From NCBI GenBank assembly GCA_035765195.1, contig DASTYC010000035.1, positions 15,634 through 79,633 of the forward strand: a stretch of 64,000 bases of DNA, in the 5' to 3' direction. A program made the position numbers and the translations under genes. The notes under the pieces are model-generated. The model saw only the letters and a program-made list of their open reading frames with translations, did no database searches and was not told the DNA's origin. Below, one piece after another: positions 18,050 through 27,092 of this stretch. Positions within the stretch are counted from its first letter, which is position 1, and the number at the start of each line of letters is the position of its first letter. Origin of the DNA: CALAED01 sp035765195. Its GTDB lineage: Bacteria; Actinomycetota; Actinomycetes; Streptosporangiales; Streptosporangiaceae.

Positions 18050-19201
18050 ATGCGCGCGTCGATCGCCGCGGCCCGCCGCATCGTCGTCAAGGTCGGGTCT
18101 TCTTCGCTCACCACGGCGCAGGGGCTGATCGACGCCCAGCGCATCGACGCGCTCGTCGACGTGCTGGTGGAGCGCAGGGCGGCCGGCGGCGAGGTGGTGT
18201 TCGTGTCCTCCGGGGCGATCGCCGCCGGGCTGGCGCCGCTCGGCCTGACCCGCCGGCCCAGCGATCTCGCCACCCAGCAGGCGGCGGCCAGCGTCGGGCA
18301 GGGGCTGCTGGTGGCCCGCTACGCCGCGTCGTTCGCGCGGTACGGCCTGCGGGTGGGGCAGGTGCTGCTCACCGCCGACGACATGATCCGCCGGTCGCAC
18401 CACCGCAACGCCCAGCGCACGCTCGGCCAGTTGCTCGCGCTGGGCGTCGTGCCGATCGTCAACGAGAACGACACGGTCGCCACCGATGAGATCAGGTTCG
18501 GCGACAACGACCGGCTCGCCGCGCTGGTGGCCCACCTCGTCCGCGCCGACGCGCTGGTGCTGCTGTCCGATGTGGACGCCCTGTACGACGGGAACCCGCG
18601 CCGGCACGGAGCCGTACGGATCGAGGAGGTCACCGGCCCGGCCGACCTCGACGGCGTGCGGCTGGGCGGGGCGGGCGGCCGGGTCGGCACCGGCGGCATG
18701 GTCACCAAGGTCGAGGCGGCCAGCATCGCCACCGGCGCCGGCGTGCCGGTGGTGTTGACCAACGCCGACTCCGTCGCCGACGCGCTCGCGGGAAAGCCCG
18801 TCGGCACGTACTTCCGCCCCAACGGCCGGCGGCCGTCCACCCGCCATCTGTGGCTGGCACACGCCACCACCGGGCAGGGGCGGCTCACCCTCGACCACGG
18901 CGCGGTCGACGCGGTCGTCAAACGTCGCAAGTCCCTGCTGCCCGCCGGGGTGATCGCGGTGCAGGGCGAGTTCGCGGCCGGCGATCCGGTCGACGTCTGC
19001 GACGACGCGGGGCTCGTGGTCGCGCGGGGGCTGGTCAACTACGACGCCGCCGAGATCCCCGACCTGATGGGCCGCTCCACCCGCTGGCTGGCCAGGGAAC
19101 TCGGCCCCGAGTACGAACGAGAGATCATCCACCGCGACGACATGGTCCTCATCAACCGGGATCGGCCGGCCGCGACCGCCGATCAGGGCCGCCGGGCATG
19201 A
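18050..19201 (+). CDS. proB: Glutamate 5-kinase
   Basis: ProB phosphorylates L-glutamate to glutamyl-5-phosphate, the first step of proline synthesis. The 383-residue product begins RRIVVKVGSSSLTT, contains FVSSGAIAAGL, the substrate/nucleotide motif VNENDTVATDEIRFGDNDRL and GTGGMVTKVEAA, and ends with a PUA RNA-binding-like domain (~residues 275-360), as in the full-length bacterial enzyme. Feedback control by proline is a family property. It follows obgE directly and precedes proA by 92 nt, in which two small inverted repeats (ACCGTCG/CGACGGT and GCCGAC/GTCGGC) occur. Confidence 0.95.
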   Translation: MRASIAAARRIVVKVGSSSLTTAQGLIDAQRIDALVDVLVERRAAGGEVVFVSSGAIAAGLAPLGLTRRPSDLATQQAAASVGQGLLVARYAASFARYGLRVGQVLLTADDMIRRSHHRNAQRTLGQLLALGVVPIVNENDTVATDEIRFGDNDRLAALVAHLVRADALVLLSDVDALYDGNPRRHGAVRIEEVTGPADLDGVRLGGAGGRVGTGGMVTKVEAASIATGAGVPVVLTNADSVADALAGKPVGTYFRPNGRRPSTRHLWLAHATTGQGRLTLDHGAVDAVVKRRKSLLPAGVIAVQGEFAAGDPVDVCDDAGLVVARGLVNYDAAEIPDLMGRSTRWLARELGPEYEREIIHRDDMVLINRDRPAATADQGRRA

Positions 19202-19293
19202 CCGTCGACGCCGACGGTGACCGACGCCGACGGGGCCTGTCGGCCGGGGCCGGTGTGGTGCTTCGATAGAGCTGAAGAAAGGGACGTGGGGAT

Positions 19294-20559
19294 ATGACCG
19301 AAGGAACGAAGGAGCAGGTGCTGGCGGCCGCGCACCGGGCCCGTACGGCCGCCGCGGAGTTGGCTCCGCTGCCTCGCCGGGCCAAGGACGCGGCGCTGCA
19401 CGCCATCGCCGACGCCCTCGTCTCCCACGCGGCCAAGATCGTAAAGGCCAACGCGGCCGACGTGACGCGGGCGCGCGAGGCGGGCACCGGTGAAGCGATG
19501 ATCGACCGGCTCAGCCTCACCGACGACCGCATCGCGGCCATCGCCGCGGCCGCCCGCCAGATCGCCGTGCTGCCCGACCCGGTGGGGGAGACCGTCCGCG
19601 GCTACTCGCTGCCCAACGGCCTCGAACTGCGGCAGGTCCGGGTGCCGCTCGGCGTGGTCGGGATCATCTACGAGGGTCGTCCCAACGTGACCGTCGACGC
19701 CGCGGCGCTGACGCTCAAAAGCGGCAACGCGGTGCTGCTGCGCGGCTCCTCGTCCGCGTATGAGTCCAACGCCGCGCTCGTCGAGGTGATGCGCGACGCG
19801 CTGCGCCGGACCGATGTCCCGGCCGACGCCGTTCAGCTGGTCCCGGGGACGAGCCGCGACTCGGTCACGCACCTGATGCGGGCGCGCGGACTCGTCGACG
19901 TGCTCATCCCGCGCGGCGGCGCCTCGCTCATCAACTCGGTGGTGGAGGAGTCGACGGTGCCGGTGATCGAGACCGGGGTCGGCAACTGCCATGTCTACGT
20001 CGACGCGGACGCCGACCTGGACACCGCCGTCGACATCCTGGTGAACTCAAAGGTCCAGCGGCCGTCCGTCTGCAACGCCGCCGAGTCGTTCCTCGTGCAC
20101 GCCCGCATCGCCGACGCGTTCTTGCCGAGGGCGCTCGCCGCGTTGCGCGACAAGGGCGTGACCGTGCACGGTGACGAGCGCGTCCAGGCCTATGACCCGG
20201 CCGTGGTGCCGGCGACCCCGGACGACTTCGGCACCGAGTACCTCTCCCTCGACATCTCGGCGGCCGTCGTCGACTCGATGGAGGAGGCGGTCGAGCACAT
20301 CCGCCGGTACGGGTCGAGCCACACGGAGGCGATCGTCACCACGTCGCAGCGGACCGCCCGGCGGTTCGTGGCGCTCGTCGACTCGGCCGCGGTCATGATC
20401 AACGCGTCCACGCGGTTCACCGACGGCGAGGAGTTCGGCTTCGGCGCCGAGATCGGCATCTCCACGCAGAAGCTGCACGCCCGCGGCCCGATGGCGCTGC
20501 CGGAACTCACCTCGACCAAGTACGTCGTCACCGGCGACGGTCACCTCAAGGGCGCCTGA
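19294..20559 (+). CDS. proA: Glutamate-5-semialdehyde dehydrogenase (gamma-glutamyl phosphate reductase)
   Basis: ProA reduces the labile glutamyl phosphate made by ProB to glutamate semialdehyde using NADPH. The 421-residue protein has the family blocks PLGVVGIIYEGRPNVTVDAA, LRGSSSAYESNAALVEVM, PRGGASLIN, the catalytic cysteine in QRPSVCNAAESFLVH (~residue 255) and a C-terminal EFGFGAEIGISTQKLHARGP. Its length is standard. It follows proB, the expected pathway partner, and runs towards the opposing M48 protease gene with only 24 nt between stops. Confidence 0.96.
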   Translation: MTEGTKEQVLAAAHRARTAAAELAPLPRRAKDAALHAIADALVSHAAKIVKANAADVTRAREAGTGEAMIDRLSLTDDRIAAIAAAARQIAVLPDPVGETVRGYSLPNGLELRQVRVPLGVVGIIYEGRPNVTVDAAALTLKSGNAVLLRGSSSAYESNAALVEVMRDALRRTDVPADAVQLVPGTSRDSVTHLMRARGLVDVLIPRGGASLINSVVEESTVPVIETGVGNCHVYVDADADLDTAVDILVNSKVQRPSVCNAAESFLVHARIADAFLPRALAALRDKGVTVHGDERVQAYDPAVVPATPDDFGTEYLSLDISAAVVDSMEEAVEHIRRYGSSHTEAIVTTSQRTARRFVALVDSAAVMINASTRFTDGEEFGFGAEIGISTQKLHARGPMALPELTSTKYVVTGDGHLKGA

Positions 20560-20583
20560 GCGCCGCGTTCAGGGCCGGCCGGG

Positions 20584-21603
20584 TCAGTTGTCGTTGCGGC
20601 GGTTGAACCGCTGGAAGATGCGCTCGCCTGCTCCGGCCGCGCCCTCGGCCACGTCGCGCAGCACCCCGACGAACGGGTCGGCGCTGCGGTTCCATGACTC
20701 GCGGTAGGAGTTGGCGGCGTTCTTGGCCTCGTCGCGGACCGACGTGTCGCCGTCTGCGGCCCGCCGCGGATACTCGCCTTCGAGGATGCGCCGGTACTCG
20801 CCCTCACGGGCCCAGCGGTCGATCTCGGCGAACCGGATGACCGCGAACGGGTGCGACCGCCGCAGCAGGTTGAGGAACTTCAGCAGGCCGTCGCGTACGT
20901 CGCCGGCCGCGTCGTACTCCCTGGCCTGCTCGAGGAACGCCTCGGTGTCCATCTCGTGCAGCCGCGTGCCGCCGGCCATCTTCATCAGTCCCCGCTTGAC
21001 CGCTTCGACGTCCTGACCGGCCAGCAGCCCGGCGCGATCCGCGGACAGCTCCGACTTCCGCATCCACTCGTTGAGGGCCATGATGATGCCGCGCAGCGCG
21101 ATGCTGCCCAGCGGCAGCCAGGCGATCCGCTCGGCGAGCGAGGTGAGGATCAGCGCCATGGTCCGGTAGACGGCGTGACCGGACAGGATGTGCCCGACCT
21201 CGTGCCCGATGACGTACCGCTGCTCCTCGTCGTCGAGCAGGTCGAGCAGCCCCGTGTTCACGACGATGAACGGCCGGTCGAAACCGATCGCCATCGCGTT
21301 CGGCTGTGGGTCCTGGATGACGTACAACTCGGGCACGTCGGGCAGATCGAGGATGTACGCGCTGTCGCGCAGCATGTCGTTGAGATGCCGGAACTGGCGG
21401 TCACTGACCCGTACCGCGCCGCCGAGGAAGAACAACCGGATCCCGCGCTCGCTGAACATTCCGGCGAGCTTCTTCAGGACCATGTCGAAGCCGGTCAGCG
21501 ACCGCATGGCGACGAGCGCCGACCGGTCGGCGGGATGCTCGTAGGCCCGGGAGCTGATCCCGGGGAGGCGTACGCGGGCGCGATCCGGCGTGTTCGTCGT
21601 CAT
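20584..21603 (-). CDS. M48-family zinc metalloprotease (HtpX-like, membrane)
   Basis: This ~339-residue protein has the M48 zinc site HEVGH (in VIGHEVGHILSGHAVYR) and the downstream glutamate in SELSADRAGLL, preceded by NAMAIGFDRPFIVVNTGLLDLL. Hydrophobic segments (MALILTSLAERIAWLPLGSIALRGIIMAL) lie between the motifs, which suggests membrane association and a quality-control role. The C-terminus is charged and non-conserved. Alternative ATGs exist at 21603 and 21612; neither has a strong ribosome-binding site, so the first few residues are uncertain. It diverges from the PaaK-like gene. Confidence 0.88.
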   Translation of the reverse strand: MTTNTPDRARVRLPGISSRAYEHPADRSALVAMRSLTGFDMVLKKLAGMFSERGIRLFFLGGAVRVSDRQFRHLNDMLRDSAYILDLPDVPELYVIQDPQPNAMAIGFDRPFIVVNTGLLDLLDDEEQRYVIGHEVGHILSGHAVYRTMALILTSLAERIAWLPLGSIALRGIIMALNEWMRKSELSADRAGLLAGQDVEAVKRGLMKMAGGTRLHEMDTEAFLEQAREYDAAGDVRDGLLKFLNLLRRSHPFAVIRFAEIDRWAREGEYRRILEGEYPRRAADGDTSVRDEAKNAANSYRESWNRSADPFVGVLRDVAEGAAGAGERIFQRFNRRNDN

Positions 21604-21726
21604 ATCCGGCATGCTATGTCCGACGTACCAGGCAGGCCCAGGGTTCCGCGCCACCGATCCGCGGTCCCCGGCGGCCCGTACGCTGGGCGCGTCCGGAATG
21701 TGCGTTCGGGGCGATCGGAGGGCGTG

Positions 21727-23031
21727 ATGTTCGATCCGCGGGCCGAGGCGATGGCGCGGGACGAGCGCGCCGTCCTGCAGCGTGACCGGTTGCGCTCGTT
21801 GCTCGACCGGCTCATCGCGGGCGGCGGTCGCCAAGCCGAGCGGCTGCGCGCGGCCGGCGTCGGCGGCGGCGCGAACGTGGCCCTGTCCGATCTGCCGAGC
21901 CTGCCGACCACGACGAAGCGCGATCTGTGGGACGCCTACCCGTTCGGGCTCGTCCAGGTCCCGCGCGACCAACTGGTCGCGGTGCACGGGTCCAGCGGCA
22001 CCCGCGGCCGCCCCACCCTCGTCGCCTACACGCGCGCCGACCTCGATCTGTGGGCGGCCATGTGCGCCCGGTCGCTGGCCTGCGCCGGAGCCACGCGCGA
22101 CAGCATCGTGCACAACGCCTACGGCTATGGGCTGTTCACCGGCGGCCTCGGCATCCACCAGGGCGCCGTGGCGCTCGGCGCCACCGTCGTCCCCATGTCG
22201 GGCGGTATGACGGAGCGGCAGTTGCGGATGCTCACCGATCTGGGCGCCGACATCCTCACCTGCACGCCGTCGTACGCCGTCCGGCTCGGCGAGGCCGCCC
22301 AGGAGGCCGGGGTGAAGCTGTCGTCTGTGCGGGCGGGCCTGTTCGGCGCGGAGCCGTGGTCGGAGGAGCTGCGCGCCACGATCGAGCGGCTGCTGCCGTT
22401 GCGCGCCCTCGACATCTACGGCCTGTCGGAGGTCATCGGGCCCGGCGTCGCCACGGAGTGCCTCGAGCAGAACGGCCTGCACGTCAACGAGGACCACTTC
22501 ATCGTCGAGGCGATCGACCCGATCAGCGGCGAGCCGGTGCCGGAGGGCAGTCCCGGCGAGCTCGTGTTCACCACCCCGACCAAGGAGGCGCTGCCGCTGC
22601 TGCGCTACCGCTCCGGCGACATCGCCTCCCTGTCGCACGACCCCTGCCCGTGCGGGCGCACGCTGGTGCGGATGAGCAAGGTGCTCGGCCGGGCCGACGA
22701 CATGCTGGTGATCCGCGGCGTGAACGTCTACCCGAGCGAGGTGGAGCGGGTCCTGCTCGGCTTCGAGGAGATCGGTCCGCACTACCAGCTCGTGATCGAC
22801 AAGCGGCAGGCCCTCGCCCGGCTCGTGGTGGCCTGCGAGGCGACGGCCCCGGCTCCGGCTTCGGCCGGCATTCGCGCCGAGGCGGTCCGGCACGCGCTGT
22901 ACGAACGGCTCGGCCTGCAGGCCGACGTCCGCGTGCTGGCCGCCGGCACGATACCGCGCGTGGAGATCGGCAAGGCGGTGCGCGTGGTCACCTGGGAATC
23001 CGGTGAACCGCCCATCCCGGGCGTCGAGTGA
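21727..23031 (+). CDS. PaaK-like phenylacetate-CoA ligase / AMP-forming acyl-CoA ligase
   Basis: The 434-residue protein belongs to the short PaaK branch of adenylate-forming ligases, which activate aryl or acyl acids as CoA thioesters. It carries the P-loop-like SSGTRGRPTLVAYTR (~95), the A5-like motif DIYGLSEVIGPGVA (~232) and the C-terminal hinge and lysine region GRADDMLVIRGVNVYPSEVE (~325). A CPCGR segment resembles the extra metal or structural motif of PaaK. GGAGG sits 5 nt upstream of ATG 21727. No other phenylacetate-degradation genes are nearby, so the actual acid substrate is open. Confidence 0.85.
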   Translation: MFDPRAEAMARDERAVLQRDRLRSLLDRLIAGGGRQAERLRAAGVGGGANVALSDLPSLPTTTKRDLWDAYPFGLVQVPRDQLVAVHGSSGTRGRPTLVAYTRADLDLWAAMCARSLACAGATRDSIVHNAYGYGLFTGGLGIHQGAVALGATVVPMSGGMTERQLRMLTDLGADILTCTPSYAVRLGEAAQEAGVKLSSVRAGLFGAEPWSEELRATIERLLPLRALDIYGLSEVIGPGVATECLEQNGLHVNEDHFIVEAIDPISGEPVPEGSPGELVFTTPTKEALPLLRYRSGDIASLSHDPCPCGRTLVRMSKVLGRADDMLVIRGVNVYPSEVERVLLGFEEIGPHYQLVIDKRQALARLVVACEATAPAPASAGIRAEAVRHALYERLGLQADVRVLAAGTIPRVEIGKAVRVVTWESGEPPIPGVE

Positions 23032-23077
23032 ACCCCGGTCCAGATTGCCGCGAAGTGCCCCGGTTAGGGTCACTCGC

Positions 23078-23692
23078 ATGAACGCGCTCGCGAGCGGCGA
23101 CCGGAAACGGCGCTTGGGGATCATGGGCGGCACCTTCGACCCGATCCACCACGGCCACCTCGTGGCCGCGAGCGAGGTCGCCCACCTCTTCACGCTCGAC
23201 GAGGTCGTGTTCGTCCCGACAGGTCAACCCTGGCTCAAGAGCGAGCAAAAGGTCACCGCGGCCGAGGACCGCTACCTGATGACGGTCATCGCGACCGCCT
23301 CGAACCCTCGTTTCTCTACCAGCCGGGTCGATATCGAACGATCCGGCCCGACGTACACGATCGACACGTTGCGTGATATCCACGAGCTCCAGGGCCCGGA
23401 CGCCGAGTTGTTCTTCATCACCGGCGCCGACGCGCTCGCCCAGATGCTGAGCTGGCGCGACATGGACGAGCTGTTCACCCTGGCGCATTTCGTAGGCTGT
23501 ACCCGTCCGGGGCATCAACTGGCCGATCCCGGCCTGCCCAACGGCCGGGTGAGTCTCGTCGAGGTGCCCGCGCTGGCCATCTCCTCCACCGAGTGCCGCC
23601 GGCGCGTACGGTCGGGGCAGCCCATCTGGTACCTCGTGCCCGACGGGATCGTTCAGTACATCAACAAACGGGGACTGTATCGGGAACCATGA
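23078..23692 (+). CDS. nadD: Nicotinate-nucleotide adenylyltransferase
   Basis: NadD adenylates nicotinate mononucleotide to deamido-NAD in NAD synthesis. The ~204-residue product carries the nucleotidyltransferase signature GIMGGTFDPIHHGHLVAASE (GTFDPxHxGH), the FVPTGQPWLKSEQ substrate block, and the C-terminal ISSTECRRR motif. ATG 23078 places the catalytic motif at ~residue 15-25, as usual. It begins the nadD-rsfS-phosphatase-tRNA-Ala series that is conserved in actinobacteria. Confidence 0.95.
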   Translation: MNALASGDRKRRLGIMGGTFDPIHHGHLVAASEVAHLFTLDEVVFVPTGQPWLKSEQKVTAAEDRYLMTVIATASNPRFSTSRVDIERSGPTYTIDTLRDIHELQGPDAELFFITGADALAQMLSWRDMDELFTLAHFVGCTRPGHQLADPGLPNGRVSLVEVPALAISSTECRRRVRSGQPIWYLVPDGIVQYINKRGLYREP

Positions 23693-23743
23693 GATGGTGG
23701 GTTCCTGGGTATCACCCCCGACGAGGAGGATCACGACTCAACC

Positions 23744-24151
23744 GTGACCGCATCGCAAAGGGCCGTCCAGCTGGTCCGCATCGCCGCCGACGCAGCGGCC
23801 GACAAGCTCGCGGACGGCATCATCGCCTATGACGTCAGCGAACAACTCGTCATCACCGACGCGTTCGTCCTGTGCTCCGCAGCCAACGACCGGCAGGTCC
23901 GCGCCATCTTGGAGGAGGTCGAGCGGCGGCTGCGCGACGAGGCCGAGGCCAAGCCCATACGTCGCGAGGGCGAGCGCGAAGGCCGCTGGGTGCTGCTCGA
24001 CTACATGGACATCATCGTGCACATCCAGCACGAGGACGACCGGCTGTTCTACGCGCTCGAACGCCTCTGGAAGGACTGCCCGCAGATCGAGCTGCCAGAC
24101 GGCGTGAACGCCCACGCGGCGCAGCGCGTACGGGCCGGGGAAGCGCCATGA
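23744..24151 (+). CDS. rsfS: Ribosome silencing factor RsfS
   Basis: RsfS binds L14 on the large subunit and blocks subunit joining when nutrients are short. The 135-residue product has the family's core: DGIIAYDVSEQLVITDAFVL, SAANDRQVRAI and WVLLDYMDIIVHIQHEDDR. The GTG start is preceded at some distance by GAGGAGGA. Its stop overlaps the start of the phosphatase gene (ATGA), which implies translational coupling. Confidence 0.95.
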   Translation: MTASQRAVQLVRIAADAAADKLADGIIAYDVSEQLVITDAFVLCSAANDRQVRAILEEVERRLRDEAEAKPIRREGEREGRWVLLDYMDIIVHIQHEDDRLFYALERLWKDCPQIELPDGVNAHAAQRVRAGEAP

Positions 24152-24783
24152 GCAAACGCCGTGTCGTGCTGTGGCGTCACGGTCAGACCGCGTGGAACGT
24201 CGAAAGGCGCTTCCAGGGCCAGATCGACGTTCCGCTGGACGACGAGGGAGTCGCCCAGTCGGCGAGGGCGGCGGCGCGGCTGGCCGCCCTCCAGCCGACC
24301 GCGATCTTGTCCTCGCCGCTGCAACGCGCCGCCCGCACCGCCGACGCCCTGGCCGGGATCACCGGCCTGCCCGTCTCCATGGACCCGGACCTGATCGAAC
24401 GCGGCGGCGGCGAGTGGGAGGGCCTCACCAACAGCGAGATCAAGGCCCGCTACCCGGACGAGTACAGCAGGTGGGAGGCCCCGGGGGGCGAGACCAGCGC
24501 CGAGGTCGCCAAACGCGTCGGCACCGCCCTCGAACGCGCCGTCGGCCGCATGCCCGATGACGGCCCCTTGGTCGTGGTCTCCCACGGCGCCGCGATCCGC
24601 CTCGGCCTGGCCAACCTGCTCGGCTTCCCCGAAGAGCTCTGGGAACGCCTCGGCGGTCTGTCCAACTGCAACTGGTCCGTCATCGCCGAGATGCGCAACG
24701 GCGGGTGGCGCCTGGTCGAACACAACGCCGGCACCCTGCCCGAACCCGTCCTCAGCGACGACAAGGCCGCCGCCGACGCCTGA
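24148..24783 (+). CDS. Histidine phosphatase family protein (phosphoglycerate-mutase-like)
   Basis: This 211-residue enzyme of the phosphoglycerate mutase-like superfamily has the catalytic RHG motif at the N-terminus (VVLWRHGQTAWNVERRFQG), SSPLQRAARTADAL with the phosphate-pocket Arg, a GEWEG-type acid loop (GGGEWEGLT), and the second catalytic histidine in VVVSHGAAIRLGL. Such proteins beside rsfS are usually annotated as phosphatases, some acting on glucosyl-3-phosphoglycerate in actinobacteria; the substrate here cannot be fixed from sequence. It ends 59 nt before tRNA-Ala. Confidence 0.88.
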   Translation: MSKRRVVLWRHGQTAWNVERRFQGQIDVPLDDEGVAQSARAAARLAALQPTAILSSPLQRAARTADALAGITGLPVSMDPDLIERGGGEWEGLTNSEIKARYPDEYSRWEAPGGETSAEVAKRVGTALERAVGRMPDDGPLVVVSHGAAIRLGLANLLGFPEELWERLGGLSNCNWSVIAEMRNGGWRLVEHNAGTLPEPVLSDDKAAADA

Positions 24784-24842
24784 GTTCGAACCTCGGCGCG
24801 CTCTCCTATACACTGGCGAGGCGCCGGATCACCCCGGCGCAC

Positions 24843-24915
24843 GGGGCTATGGCGCAGTTGGTAGCGCGCCTCCATGGCATGGAGGAGGTCTGGGGTTCGA
24901 ATCCCCATAGCTCCA
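24843..24915 (+). tRNA. tRNA-Ala (anticodon GGC)
   Basis: A complete cloverleaf folds from this stretch: acceptor GGGGCTA with TAGCTCC plus discriminator A, a D arm with GCGC/GCGC, an anticodon stem CCTCC/GGAGG enclosing the loop ATGGCAT (anticodon GGC, reading GCC) and a T arm TGGGG-TTCGAAT-CCCCA. The CCA end is not encoded. The 3' half is a typical site for integrase-mediated insertion, and integrase debris begins immediately downstream. Confidence 0.97.
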
Positions 24916-24917
24916 CC

Positions 24918-25321
24918 CACGGGGCGTTACTCGAACACTGACCCCTCAGGGCAGTGTGGAGGAGCGTCGGGGGTTGTTGATCAGCGGCGGCATCGCCTGG
25001 TTGGACGGTCCCGCCGCTGCCGCGTTCTGTGGCCGTGTAGGCGCCTAGGAGCGGCGCGAACGGCTCTGTGGGCTCGTTGCCCGCGACGGCGGGTCCGGTG
25101 TCGTCTGCGTCGATGTAGAGCCGTGTGAAGAGGGCTTGGTTGAGTACGCGGCGGGCGCGTGTGCTGGCGAGTTGGTAAAGCTGATCGGGGCGCGCCAAGA
25201 GGTCTAGCACCGTGTCGAGGGCCGCGTGTCCGGTGTCGAGTTCGGGGTTTTCGATGTGGTCGAGTTGGCGTTGTAGGCGGGCTTGCTCGTCGCGGATTTT
25301 GCGGATTCGTTCGGTACCCAT
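24918..25321 (-). pseudogene. Serine-integrase/recombinase C-terminal remnant
   Basis: Read on the minus strand, this stretch encodes IRDEQARLQRQLDHIENPEL, then LYQLASTRARRVLNQALF and LYIDADDT...EPTEPFAPLL. That coiled-coil and C-terminal pattern is seen at the end of large actinobacterial serine recombinases. The catalytic resolvase domain and the zinc-ribbon are absent, and the open frame runs on into the antisense of tRNA-Ala, which yields the familiar spurious peptide ELWGFEPQT. It is therefore a fragment left by an element that once used the tRNA locus. It abuts a helix-turn-helix gene fragment on its 5' side. Confidence 0.6.
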
Positions 25322-25416
25322 CGGCGGACGGTCTTGGGGTCCACGCCGGTCTTGGAGGCAAGATCCACGGCGTTAAGGTTTGCCGCGTCGAGCGCGCGGC
25401 GTAGGGGCTCGTTCAT
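25318..25416 (-). pseudogene. Orphan N-terminal helix-turn-helix of an XRE/DUF5919-like regulator
   Basis: The minus strand reads MNEPLRRALDAANLNAVDLA followed by SKTGVDPKTVRRW, a complete Cro/C1-type helix-turn-helix start. It then stops matching and merges into the recombinase remnant. The continuation expected for this regulator family (PYRKHR..VA..LG, then a phospholipase-D-like domain) is found on the opposite strand about 30 nt away, so this is the detached head of that gene. Confidence 0.5.
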
Positions 25417-25446
25417 GACCAGTAGCGGAGGACGTCCCCCGATCAC

Positions 25447-26263
25447 CCAGAACCGTGTTCCCTATCGCAAACATCGGTTCGCGGTCGCGACCCGTCTCGG
25501 TCTCGATGAGATCTACCTGTGGCCGGACGCTCTTTCGCAAGACCAGGTGGCCGAGGCATCGCACAGCGAGATCGTCTCGATCTACCCGCACCGCTGGGCC
25601 GTACCGCGCGAGACGTGGGGTCAGCGGACGCCTCCCCTACCCACGGCACCGCCGACAAGTGGCAGCCCTCCTCAACGCAGACGAGAAAGACCTCTGGCCA
25701 GTCGTCGCGCACCGCCCGACCACCCGCCGAGCCGAGCCCGCCACCGAGGTCCTCAACACCTACCCGCACCGCTGGGCCGTCCCGCGCGCCACCTGGCACG
25801 CGTTCTTCAACCAGGCCACAACAGAGATCGGCATCCTCGCCTACGCCGCCCTCTTCCTCGCGAAGACGCCGGAATCGTCCGCGCCATCGGCGACCGCGCC
25901 CAAAACGCCGTCGCCGTCCGGATCCTGCTCGGCAACCCCGACGGCCCACGAATCCGAGAACGAGGCGAAGAAGAGGGCATCGGCACCTCGATCACCGCCA
26001 AGATCCACAACGTCCTAGCACTCATGCGCCCACTACTCGACATCGACGGCGTCGAACTCCGCTTCCACGACACCGTCCTGTACAACTCGATCTACCGCAG
26101 CGACGACGAACTCCTAATCAACCCACACGTCTACGGCCTCCCCGCCGCCCAAGCCCCCACGCTCCACCTCCACACCGACGAAGCCGGCAACATGACCCGC
26201 ATGTACCTCGACAGCTTCGAACGCGTCTGGAACAGCGCACAACACCGTTCAAACCCCACCTGA
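25447..26263 (+). pseudogene. Decayed tandem copies of an XRE-family regulator with DUF5919-type domain
   Basis: Two headless copies can be read. Copy A spells NRVPYRKHRFAVATRLGLDE, LWPDAL and IYPHRWAVPRETW, and breaks off near 25616. Copy B, in another frame, resumes with GRLPYPRHRRQVAALLNADE and YPHRWAVPRATWHAFF (to ~25870), then shifts frame to GIVRAIGDRAQNAVAVRILL, DTVLYNSIYRSDDELLINPH and SFERVW at the end. These blocks match a common actinobacterial regulator (helix-turn-helix plus PLD-like domain). Both copies lack the helix-turn-helix and B carries a frameshift, so no functional product is likely. Confidence 0.6.
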
Positions 26264-26264
26264 A

Positions 26265-26888
26265 TCAAGAGGACACTTCGTCGAGTCGGCCGCTGGTCGG
26301 ACTACGACGACCTGGCCCAGTCCTACTTAGAACACCTTCGTATCGCGTCTGGTCACTTGCCAGACGGCTTGAGCGTCGAATCCAATTGCGGCGGTGAGCC
26401 ACTTGTCTCGAGGCGCCAAGCTCTATCCGGATCTGCTGTCTGATTCTTTCCGCTGCTTGGTTCGTTTGATCAATAGCCTCATTGACGGCGGTCCGGATTT
26501 CGTTGCTGACGTCACCGTCACCCTGGACTTTCTCCGCCTGTTCGTAAATCTTGCCGATTGCCTCCAGCCAAACGCGTGTAAGTTCCCGCACGTCGTCGGA
26601 TGCGAACGCGTCCACATTGGCGCGAATCTCGAAGGTTCGTGTGGCCTCCAGCTTCCCCATGAGGTCTGAGTCGCCAGCGTCTGTCGCACGCCCGACATGG
26701 TGAGTGAACCTGAGCAACTCGGTATAGGCATTAGCGCGTCGGTCCCAAAGTCGGCCATCTTGGGCAAGACTGTTCTGGTGTCGAAGGTTCTCTCTAGAGC
26801 CAAGATAGTTCAGACTCATTGCAGCAATGGCCACTGCGCTTGTTGTGCCGGTTCCAATCAGGTTCACGATCTCGACCGAGAGCTTCAT
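26265..26888 (-). CDS. Hypothetical single-span membrane protein
   Basis: I do not recognise this 207-residue protein. An N-terminal hydrophobic helix (TGTTSAVAIAAMSLNYLG) is followed by a charged helical region (LWDRRANAYTELLRFTHHVG, YEQAEKVQGDGDVSNEIR), a layout seen in many small accessory proteins with a membrane anchor and cytoplasmic coil. Base composition is clearly more AT-rich than the flanking core genes. The last ~45 residues are Arg/Ser-rich and come from GC-rich flanking DNA, so the native C-terminus may have been lost at a junction near 26396. Confidence 0.45.
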   Translation of the reverse strand: MKLSVEIVNLIGTGTTSAVAIAAMSLNYLGSRENLRHQNSLAQDGRLWDRRANAYTELLRFTHHVGRATDAGDSDLMGKLEATRTFEIRANVDAFASDDVRELTRVWLEAIGKIYEQAEKVQGDGDVSNEIRTAVNEAIDQTNQAAERIRQQIRIELGASRQVAHRRNWIRRSSRLASDQTRYEGVLSRTGPGRRSPTSGRLDEVSS

Positions 26889-27092
26889 GAGGCGGATTGT
26901 CTCAGTTAGAGCGCCCTAAAGGAGCCGTCTTTCGTAGAGGCACCATGGATTGCCTAGAGAATCAGCGAGACACATGGTACATAATTGGACAATCAAGACC
27001 TGGGGCCGAAATGCCCTATTGGGGGTGTTTCTTTTCAGAACGACAAGTATGGGATAACTCTCGGGGCCCGTAGCCCTCCTTGCACTACGGGC

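Noticed and set aside
24806..24917. Extension of the recombinase-like frame through the tRNA antisense strand
   Set aside because: The peptide is the well-known artefact of translating a tRNA in reverse; it is not part of the recombinase.
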